Positions 6,560-10,730 of a DNA stretch of 10,730 bases are shown piece after piece. Each line of letters begins with the position of its first letter. Position 1 is the first letter of the stretch. The notes under the pieces are model-generated. The model saw only the letters and a program-made list of their open reading frames with translations. It ran no database searches and had not been told where the DNA came from. The stretch lies in assembly GCA_027314685.1 (NCBI GenBank), contig DAHVAI010000390.1:1-10730 (forward strand). Direction: 5' to 3'. The DNA comes from Nitrososphaerota archaeon. Its GTDB lineage: Archaea > Thermoproteota > Nitrososphaeria > Nitrososphaerales > CADDZS01. The translations under genes and the position numbers were made by a program.

Positions 6560-6612
6560 CCATCTTTCTATGTGTCAAGTGTCTCAACTCAAGGAGGATT
6601 CCGCAGGTTTGA
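6556..6612 (+). CDS. 18-residue CxxC peptide, likely second half of the zinc ribbon
   Basis: ATG 6556 overlaps the preceding stop as ATGA. The product is MTIFLCVKCLNSRRIPQV, and the TGA at 6610-6612 overlaps the next ATG as TGATG. CVKC is the natural second zinc knuckle for the CDYC of the frame before it. It is probably the displaced C-terminus of the same protein, through a one-base loss, a sequencing error or translational coupling. A stand-alone function is doubtful. Confidence 0.35.
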   Translation: MTIFLCVKCLNSRRIPQV

Positions 6613-6884
6613 TGCAGGAAGTATTCAGCGACGAGATCAGAAACGCTCGCAATGAGAAACTGTCTCCCGTCAGTCGAGGTACTGTAGCAACCAAGGGGAC
6701 CAGAAAGAAATCAATCGTAAGAGTAGCAGTCGATTATTTCGCAACTGTGCTTGTCGGGACACAAATTAGGCGAAAAGACGAGGTTCAACGCTGCCCAATT
6801 TGTGGTTCGATTACTGTGTGGCGGGGATATCCTACGGGCCACTCGCGGAGCCATCCAGCGGGAAGCAAGGGGGATTACGTCTGA
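6612..6884 (+). CDS. Small basic protein with C2H2-spaced zinc motif
   Basis: This is a 90-residue protein. Residues 10-60 are basic (several Arg/Lys pairs, including TRKKSIVR at 30-37). Near the end lies CPICGSITVWRGYPTGHSRSH (61-81, counted inclusively), with Cys61, Cys64, His77 and His81, which is exactly the C-x2-C-x12-H-x3-H spacing of a classical C2H2 finger, though the usual Phe and Leu core positions are Thr and Pro. ATG 6612 overlaps the preceding TGA (TGATG); AAGGAGGA (6591-6598) lies 13 bases before it. An upstream in-frame ATG at 6525 is rejected because it would overlap both small frames before it. It is probably nucleic-acid binding; its target is unknown. Confidence 0.65.
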   Translation: MQEVFSDEIRNARNEKLSPVSRGTVATKGTRKKSIVRVAVDYFATVLVGTQIRRKDEVQRCPICGSITVWRGYPTGHSRSHPAGSKGDYV

Positions 6885-7300
6885 TGCAAACCCTGGAGAT
6901 CAAGGTCCAGAAGCCGGATCCTCGCGCATGTCCTTATTGCGGAAAACTGGTCAAGCCTCGCGGAGAGAAACTGCCGGGGCGTTACTATTGCGCTAACCAT
7001 GCGGAAGGAACGGCGGAGTTTATCATTACAAAGGAATACTTCAGCAATTTAGTTTTGGGTCCAGAACTTGTCAACAAATCATTCGATGACATAATTCAGT
7101 CCTTTGAAATCAAGGACAATAGATGGCCGAGCGTAGTCAAGAAGATAGGATATTGGAAATGCCACCGATGCGGGAAAGACATCACTGAGAAGAAGGTCGC
7201 CTCATTCCTTGTTTCTGGAAACGACAGGCCTCACTATCTTCACGTCTCCTGTGCTCAGGGAATGGGACTCAAAGTTACAGAGGAGGCTCTACCAACGTGA
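6884..7300 (+). CDS. Protein with two zinc sites, treble-clef-like C-terminus
   Basis: This 138-residue protein has two metal sites. The first is Cys16, Cys19, Cys36, His39 (CPYCGKLV, then CANH). The second is CHRCGKDI (93-100) followed by HYLHVSCA (117-124), giving Cys93, Cys96, His120 and Cys123. The middle (about 45-90) is hydrophobic and charged without a known motif. The second site closely resembles that of the 9282-9548 protein: CGK[DE]I, then 24 residues from the second Cys to a His, then x2-C-A, so the two look like paralogues. ATG 6884 overlaps the preceding TGA as TGATG, with GGGGGA (6869-6874) nine bases upstream. An in-frame ATG at 6800 would give 166 residues but would run 85 bases into the previous gene. 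Its end overlaps the methyltransferase start as GTGA. Confidence 0.7.
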   Translation: MQTLEIKVQKPDPRACPYCGKLVKPRGEKLPGRYYCANHAEGTAEFIITKEYFSNLVLGPELVNKSFDDIIQSFEIKDNRWPSVVKKIGYWKCHRCGKDITEKKVASFLVSGNDRPHYLHVSCAQGMGLKVTEEALPT

Positions 7301-8067
7301 CAATTGCCGTCGAAAAGAAGCTGGAATTGAAGCTCATCCGCAAGTCGGGGGCATCAGTAATCTACCTGAACGACCGCGTAATCTGGCCAGACAACTATCC
7401 AGCAAAATTTGACGACGTGGTTGCTTCCGACTTCATTCAGCTACACACCAATGAAGGTGAAACCGTCGTCGACGATATGGCCGGGTCAGGAGTCATTCCA
7501 ATCCAGGCAGTACAGCTCAACCGCAATTCGATAGCAATCGACGTGAACCCGGAAGCCACAAGGTTGGTCTCGGAGAAATATCACGATGTTCAGCATCGAT
7601 TCCAGATTCATGGTGATCTCAAGATTCTCACTACTGATTCCAGAAAGATCCCGCTCCCGGACAATTCCGTGCAACTGGTTTTCAAATCTCCCCCATTCGG
7701 GATCCGGATAGATGCCAAGCATGACAAGTACAGTGACAACCCATCCGATGTGGGGAACGCTGATTCTTACGAGGCGTGGCGCAAAGCAATCTACCCAAAT
7801 CTCTGCGAAGATTTCAGGATACTTGAGCCGGGACGTCTCCTGATGATCGAGATCCGTCCGCGCTCGGAAGACAAGGAAGAGAAGCCGCTTTTCAGCTGGC
7901 TAGTAGAAGACTGCGAAAAGATAGGATTCAAGTTCTTCACACATTACATCGAAGTCGCTTCGCCTTTTACGAAATGGAGCTCGGGTTATAAACTCCATCG
8001 GAAACCCTTCGTGAATCATTCCTTTCTGCTGTTGTTCCAGAAGCCAGAGTTTGGAAAATTATGGTGA
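7297..8067 (+). CDS. DNA methyltransferase, N4-cytosine/N6-adenine type
   Basis: This 256-residue protein is an SAM-dependent DNA amino-methyltransferase. Motif X-like NYPAKF (33-38) precedes the SAM-binding motif I DDMAGSGVIP (59-68), then IAIDVNP (79-85; acidic residue of motif II), and the catalytic motif IV SPPF (131-134). The order X-I-IV fits the gamma-like arrangement. SPPF, as opposed to DPPY/NPPF, is commoner in N4-cytosine enzymes, so m4C is the favoured product. Motif I has DMAGSG where DPFxGSG is usual. GRLLMIEIRP (179-188) is a later core strand. GTG 7297 overlaps the preceding stop (GTGA) and has AGGAGG (7281-7286) ten bases upstream. No restriction endonuclease is adjacent, so it is probably an orphan enzyme protecting or marking the element's DNA. 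Target sequence is unknown. Confidence 0.88.
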   Translation: MTIAVEKKLELKLIRKSGASVIYLNDRVIWPDNYPAKFDDVVASDFIQLHTNEGETVVDDMAGSGVIPIQAVQLNRNSIAIDVNPEATRLVSEKYHDVQHRFQIHGDLKILTTDSRKIPLPDNSVQLVFKSPPFGIRIDAKHDKYSDNPSDVGNADSYEAWRKAIYPNLCEDFRILEPGRLLMIEIRPRSEDKEEKPLFSWLVEDCEKIGFKFFTHYIEVASPFTKWSSGYKLHRKPFVNHSFLLLFQKPEFGKLW

Positions 8068-8073
8068 AATGAA

Positions 8074-8418
8074 TTGAGTAAAACAGTTCAAATTACGGAA
8101 GAGAAAGTGGAAGAAGTTCCAAGTGTCCATCTGGGAGACCTGAATCCAAAATTCAAAGTCAAACTAGTTGAACACTTACGCGAACTTTTGAGGGCACCAA
8201 CCTTCAACCCAAGAGAATCTATCTACCAGGCAGTTAGGCGATGCGTCAGTCGACCGTGTGTTGATAATAGATACTCCAATCGACGAAAGAGAGTTCCCAT
8301 TGATGGAATGTCTATCACAGTCAAACAAGCCCTGGAGGAGTGGAAGCAGGAAGCGATTCGGCTCTCAGGGCATCAAGATGTCTGGTCGATCTTCTACGTT
8401 CATGTGAGCGGTGTATGA
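8074..8418 (+). CDS. Hypothetical basic protein, 114 residues
   Basis: I do not recognise this protein. It has an acidic N-terminus (EEKVEEVP, 9-16), an amphipathic helix (about 27-41), a very basic middle (AVRRCVSRPCVDNRYSNRRKR, about 53-73, with two Cys four positions apart) and a second helix (VKQALEEWKQEAIRL, 83-97). The basic centre hints at nucleic-acid binding. It starts at TTG 8074, six bases after GGTGA (8063-8067), the box overlapping the methyltransferase stop. Its TGA overlaps the next ATG (ATGA at 8415-8418), so it is probably translated together with the PolX-like gene and might be its partner. That link is inference from position. Confidence 0.7.
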   Translation: MSKTVQITEEKVEEVPSVHLGDLNPKFKVKLVEHLRELLRAPTFNPRESIYQAVRRCVSRPCVDNRYSNRRKRVPIDGMSITVKQALEEWKQEAIRLSGHQDVWSIFYVHVSGV

Positions 8419-9023
8419 AAATGGATTACGAAACCGCCCTGCAATTAGCTCGAGAAGTAAAGGAACTGCTTGAGCCTTTCACAACAAGATGTGAAATAGC
8501 CGGTGGGGTCCGGCGAAAGAAGCAACAGCCGCATGACATCGAATTGGTCTGTGTTCCCAAGTTCCACAAGGAACTCGGACACGGCCTCTTCATGCCTATA
8601 GAGATGCAGACCGACATGCTAGGGGTGAGGATCCAACAGCTACTTTCCGAGAAAATTCTGGAGAAGGGCGATCCTGACAAAGCGGGAAAGAGGGCGCCAT
8701 GTGGCCCAAAGTACTACCGTCTGAAATACAAAGGGGAGAAGCTGGATATCTTCTCGGTCATCAAGCCCGCCCAATGGGGAACGGTCTTTCTGATCAGAAC
8801 TGGCGACGCCGACTTTAGTCATTGGTTCGTCCAGCGTTTGTGGAAATACGGACTACGCAGCCTTGACGGACACATCGAAAGGACACGAGTCGATCATACA
8901 GGCACAGAAATCCACGAAATCTGTAACACACCAGAGGAGATCGACGCGTTCAAACTCTGTCATGTAGACTACATCGAACCTGAAAATCGAACGCTGGTAG
9001 GAATGAAGGCGATCATAATTTGA
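8415..9023 (+). CDS. PolX-like mini nucleotidyltransferase
   Basis: This 202-residue protein matches the palm and thumb part of family X DNA polymerases. CEIAGGVRRKK (26-36) corresponds to the PolX aGSxRRgk helix, HDIELVCVP (40-48) gives the first metal ligands (Asp41, Glu43, so DxE where DxD is usual), and EKLDIFSV (108-115) supplies the third acidic residue (Asp111). The downstream stretch PAQWGTVFLIRTGDADF (118-134) and NTPEEIDAFKLCHVDYIEPE (171-190) match the polymerase X C-terminal pattern. It lacks the N-terminal 8-kDa lyase and HhH domains and the PHP domain of full-length PolX. Small versions like this occur in phages. ATG 8415 is chosen for the ATGA overlap and domain fit; ATG 8421 is possible. 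Likely a repair polymerase or terminal nucleotidyltransferase. Whether the Gly-Gly change and DxE keep activity is not clear. Confidence 0.8.
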   Translation: MKMDYETALQLAREVKELLEPFTTRCEIAGGVRRKKQQPHDIELVCVPKFHKELGHGLFMPIEMQTDMLGVRIQQLLSEKILEKGDPDKAGKRAPCGPKYYRLKYKGEKLDIFSVIKPAQWGTVFLIRTGDADFSHWFVQRLWKYGLRSLDGHIERTRVDHTGTEIHEICNTPEEIDAFKLCHVDYIEPENRTLVGMKAIII

Positions 9024-9271
9024 CCATGCAACCTATCACCGAACAGAAACCGGCGTGGACTTCGAGGCGGATGCCTGCTCGCGGAAACAAGACCTACAGC
9101 ATGGAAAGGAAGTCTTGCGGCTGCAGGGCGATCCAGTGGAGCGACGGCGTTGTCACTCGCTCTGGTTGCGAGATACACGGCTTTGCAGTCTTTTTCAGGT
9201 GCCCCAAATGCAAGCAGCAGTTTGAGAATTTCAAGAAGCTAAGGGATCATCGCTGGGAACATTCTTACTAG
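9020..9271 (+). CDS. Small protein with classical C2H2 zinc finger
   Basis: This is an 83-residue basic protein. At 61-81 it has a textbook C2H2 finger: Cys61, Cys64, Phe68, Leu74, His77, His81 (C-x2-C-x3-F-x5-L-x2-H-x3-H). A second putative site lies before it: Cys33, Cys35, Cys50 and His53. Perfect C2H2 fingers are rare in bacteria and better known from archaeal viruses and plasmids. TTG 9020 overlaps the preceding stop (TTGA); ATG 9026, two codons on, is an equally good start. It is probably a DNA-binding regulator. Ten bases separate it from the next ATG. Confidence 0.75.
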   Translation: MTMQPITEQKPAWTSRRMPARGNKTYSMERKSCGCRAIQWSDGVVTRSGCEIHGFAVFFRCPKCKQQFENFKKLRDHRWEHSY

Positions 9272-9281
9272 GTGAGACAGC

Positions 9282-9548
9282 ATGAAAACAGTAACAATTC
9301 AAGTCGATGGAAAACTGGAAGATCTGCAGATACCGCGCGGGAATTTCATCTTTATCACTGACAAGCAGGGAACAAGGACAGGCCGGATAGACAAGCCAAT
9401 TGGAGCAATCTGCCACAACCAGAACTGCGGGAAAGAAATCGTCGCAGGAGACTGGGTATACTCAAAATGCACTGCACAGTTACACAGATCTTACTATCAC
9501 ATTCTCTGCGCTCGCCAACTCAATCTTCTGAGGGAGGCCGTAAAGTAA
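9282..9548 (+). CDS. Treble-clef-like zinc protein, paralogue of the 6884 gene
   Basis: This is an 88-residue protein. Residues 1-25 form a beta-rich start (MKTVTIQVDGKLEDLQIP). The metal site is Cys44, Cys49 (CHNQNCGKEI) with His73 and Cys76 in YYHILCA (71-77); Cys63 and His68 are further candidate ligands. The C-terminal half parallels the end of the 6884-7300 protein: CGK[DE]I, 24 residues from the second Cys to the His, then x2-C-A. ATG 9282 follows AGGTGA (9270-9275) by six bases, a good ribosome-binding site spanning the end of the previous gene. It ends two bases before the HNH endonuclease start. Function unknown; a nucleic-acid or protein adaptor is the likeliest kind. Confidence 0.75.
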   Translation: MKTVTIQVDGKLEDLQIPRGNFIFITDKQGTRTGRIDKPIGAICHNQNCGKEIVAGDWVYSKCTAQLHRSYYHILCARQLNLLREAVK

Positions 9549-9550
9549 TC

Positions 9551-10180
9551 ATGACCGCGGGTTTCATTGTTAACCAAGAGCTTTTCTGGGCAAAAGTGGA
9601 GAAGACTACAACTTGTTGGTTGTGGCTAGCTAGCAAGAAAGAGAATGGTTATGGAATGGTTGGGGTGTGTCGTTCAACGAATGGCAAGAGATCAGCAAAG
9701 ATGTTTTACGCGCACCGCCTCGCTTACGAATTCATCATCGGAAGAATCCCTGAGGGGAAAATCCTGCACCACCTCTGCGGGAACCGAGGTTGTGTGAACC
9801 CAAGCCATCTTCAACCTGTCTCCTACGCAGAGCATCCAGGAGCTGGCCCCGACATCGAGAGAAAGAAAACTCACTGCCCGAAAGGACATTCGCTATCGGG
9901 AGATAACCTCAGCCCTTGGCATCTTAAACAAGGCGGCCGAGTATGTTTAACTTGCATAAAGCTAAGGAATGCTATTCGGCGGCCCAAAGTCGGACTTGCT
10001 AGGATAGGAGAAAATAGCCCGAACCATAAGTTGATCCTCTACGAGGTAAAAGAGATTAGAAAGTTAGGCGCGGAACATGGGGCGACAAGGAAACAACTCG
10101 CTGAGAAATATCACGTTTCAATTTCGAACATCGACATGATATTAGCTGGACTAACATGGAAAGGTGTCGCCAGCACTTGA
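9551..10180 (+). CDS. HNH endonuclease with zinc site and C-terminal HTH
   Basis: This 209-residue protein is an HNH endonuclease of the free-standing phage/homing type. CWLWLASKKENGYG (22-35) is the typical entry of the HNH_3 group, AHRLAYE (54-60) the next element, and ILHHLCGNRGCVNPSHL (71-87) the catalytic core (His73/His74, Asn83, His86). A second zinc site follows: CPKGH (109-113) with VCLTC (131-135). The C-terminal part (about 155-206) is a helix-turn-helix: VKEIRKLGAEHGATRKQLAE (166-185), then VSISNID and LTWKGV, a pattern common as the DNA-recognition tail of such enzymes. ATG 9551 is preferred over ATG 9467, which lies 82 bases inside the previous gene; GGAGG (9533-9537) lies 13 bases upstream. 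It is probably mobile by itself, or used for DNA competition. Confidence 0.9.
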   Translation: MTAGFIVNQELFWAKVEKTTTCWLWLASKKENGYGMVGVCRSTNGKRSAKMFYAHRLAYEFIIGRIPEGKILHHLCGNRGCVNPSHLQPVSYAEHPGAGPDIERKKTHCPKGHSLSGDNLSPWHLKQGGRVCLTCIKLRNAIRRPKVGLARIGENSPNHKLILYEVKEIRKLGAEHGATRKQLAEKYHVSISNIDMILAGLTWKGVAST

Positions 10181-10193
10181 GCTCTCAGGCTAT

Positions 10194-10215
10194 GATACAA
10201 GTGCATAGATACAAG
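10194..10215 (+). repeat. Short direct repeat in the only wider gap (10181-10250)
   Basis: GATACAAG occurs at 10194-10201 and again at 10208-10215, a 14-base period. The 70-base gap between the HNH gene and the next zinc-ribbon gene is the longest in the window without a convincing coding frame, and shows no clear promoter or terminator. The repeat may be an operator half-site pair or chance. Confidence 0.25.
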
Positions 10216-10250
10216 CACCGCGCCAAGAAATTAGGGCTGGTCGATTGAAC

Positions 10251-10424
10251 ATGGCAACGATAACAAAACCTCAACAGGCGCGAACGAACATTTGCTCAGA
10301 ATGTGGAGCTTCGCTTCAGTTTGACTCCCTGCGGATAGAAGGAGGATTTGCCTTGAACCAAGAGACCGATCAATGGGAATCACTATGCAATCCCTGCTGG
10401 TACAGGAGATATCCGAACAAGTAA
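10251..10424 (+). CDS. 57-residue zinc-ribbon protein
   Basis: This is a small protein with a clean four-cysteine ribbon: CSEC (15-18) and CNPC (46-49), with about 27 residues between, followed by the basic tail WYRRYPNK. The N-terminus is short and basic. ATG 10251 lies two bases after the stop of an 18-codon frame; upstream there is no strong ribosome-binding box, so the start rests on the reading frame and zinc motif. Its TAA overlaps the next ATG (TAATG at 10422-10426). Function unknown; it fits the series of small zinc proteins in this block. Confidence 0.65.
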   Translation: MATITKPQQARTNICSECGASLQFDSLRIEGGFALNQETDQWESLCNPCWYRRYPNK

Positions 10425-10591
10425 TGCCTTCCAGGAAAGTTCGAGAGAAGCAGGATTCACTTCCTCTTGCGCCAAGGCTGGATTCCGCACTCTCGGAAAT
10501 CCGCAACATCATGAAGCGCGAGGGATTGCGGCTTTGCTTCCTCGAGTCGGACGACAGGATCCATTTCATTATGGTGGGCGACCAATGCTGA
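10424..10591 (+). CDS. Hypothetical 55-residue protein
   Basis: I do not recognise this protein. It begins with a basic segment (PSRKVREKQ), then a helix (LDSALSEIRNIMKREGLRL, 19-37) and a beta hairpin-like end (LCFLESDDRIHFIMV, 37-51), compatible with a small alpha-beta fold. ATG 10424 overlaps the preceding TAA; AGGAGAT (10404-10410) lies 13 bases upstream. An in-frame ATG at 10373 is rejected because it lies inside the zinc-ribbon gene. It overlaps the next start by seven bases. Confidence 0.6.
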   Translation: MPSRKVREKQDSLPLAPRLDSALSEIRNIMKREGLRLCFLESDDRIHFIMVGDQC

Positions 10592-10730
10592 AATTTTTCT
10601 CCAAACACGCTGAACTTCCCGAAGGATCAAGGACCTACCGAAAGAAGACCACAATTAAGGCGGTTCGCATGGACAGTGATTTTCAGGTTGTGACACTCGA
10701 AGGGGTCATGCGGGGAAAAGCTGGGGATTA
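10585..10730 (+). CDS. Phage-type small protein, cut off by the window end
   Basis: This open frame starts at ATG 10585, overlaps the previous stop by seven bases and runs off the right edge after 48 codons. The visible part has a basic start (RTYRKKTTIKAVRMD, 16-30), then FQVVTLEGVM and RGKAGD near the edge. From memory this resembles a common short phage/prophage protein in which an IkAvqm-type strand is followed by a GD(Y/W)-x-x-x-G-x-x-GE-x-YP stretch; the second half lies outside the window and cannot be checked. A GGTGG box (10573-10577) is seven bases upstream. If correct, it supports a viral or proviral origin of the block. Confidence 0.55.
   Translation, partial: MLKFFSKHAELPEGSRTYRKKTTIKAVRMDSDFQVVTLEGVMRGKAGD

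Noticed and set aside
6280..6612. 110-codon + strand frame
   Set aside because: It covers the end of the 6066 gene; only its last 18 codons (from 6556) look real, as the second zinc knuckle.
9625..9634. GCTAGCTAGC perfect 10-bp palindrome
   Set aside because: It lies in ordinary coding sequence of the HNH gene, is not extended by its flanks, and is plausible by chance.
10192..10248. 18-codon frame in the gap after the HNH gene
   Set aside because: No ribosome-binding site, basic featureless peptide; likely chance.

Overview
The window is one long co-directional block. Every gene I can support lies on the + strand, and most neighbours touch or overlap (TAATG, TGATG, ATGA, GTGA and TTGA junctions). 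Shine-Dalgarno-like GGAGG/GAGGT/GGTGA boxes precede many starts, and TTG and GTG starts are common. There is no rRNA, tRNA, CRISPR array or insertion sequence, and no stretch over 300 bases lacks a gene. The content suggests a mobile replicon, either a virus/provirus or a plasmid: a replicative Prim-Pol plus D5-like SF3 helicase, an orphan DNA methyltransferase, an HNH endonuclease, a small PolX-like nucleotidyltransferase, many tiny zinc-binding proteins and a phage-type small protein at the right edge. The host cannot be fixed. An archaeon is mildly favoured by the Thr-rich secreted protein and the style of the primase/helicase pair, but a bacterial phage is not excluded.

Layout. 8-346 is a small secreted Thr/Ser-rich protein. 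363-3485 holds a DUF262 (GmrSD N-terminal type) protein, a HerA/FtsK-type ATPase with two C-terminal winged-helix repeats, and a nucleoside 2-deoxyribosyltransferase-like enzyme. 3469-6065 is the replication core: a Prim-Pol-type primase (start uncertain) overlapping a D5-like helicase. 6066-7300 is a run of five short zinc-motif reading frames, two of which look like the halves of one zinc ribbon. 7297-9023 has a DNA methyltransferase, an unknown basic protein and the PolX-like protein. 9020-10730 has a classical C2H2 finger protein, a second treble-clef-like protein, an HNH endonuclease, a CxxC ribbon, a small orphan and a partial phage-type gene.

Working together (inference): primase and helicase would prime and unwind the element's DNA. 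The PolX-like protein and the deoxyribosyltransferase-like enzyme could serve repair or nucleotide metabolism. The methyltransferase would mark the DNA. The HerA-DUF262 pair could be a DNA-processing or anti-competitor module. The zinc proteins are candidate regulators.

The most unusual signal is not a gene. Inside the low-complexity tail of the helicase gene, 5869-5961 contains two nested perfect 8-bp inverted repeats enclosing two further hairpins, with competing alternative pairings. It could be a folded RNA or a replication origin embedded in the replication gene.
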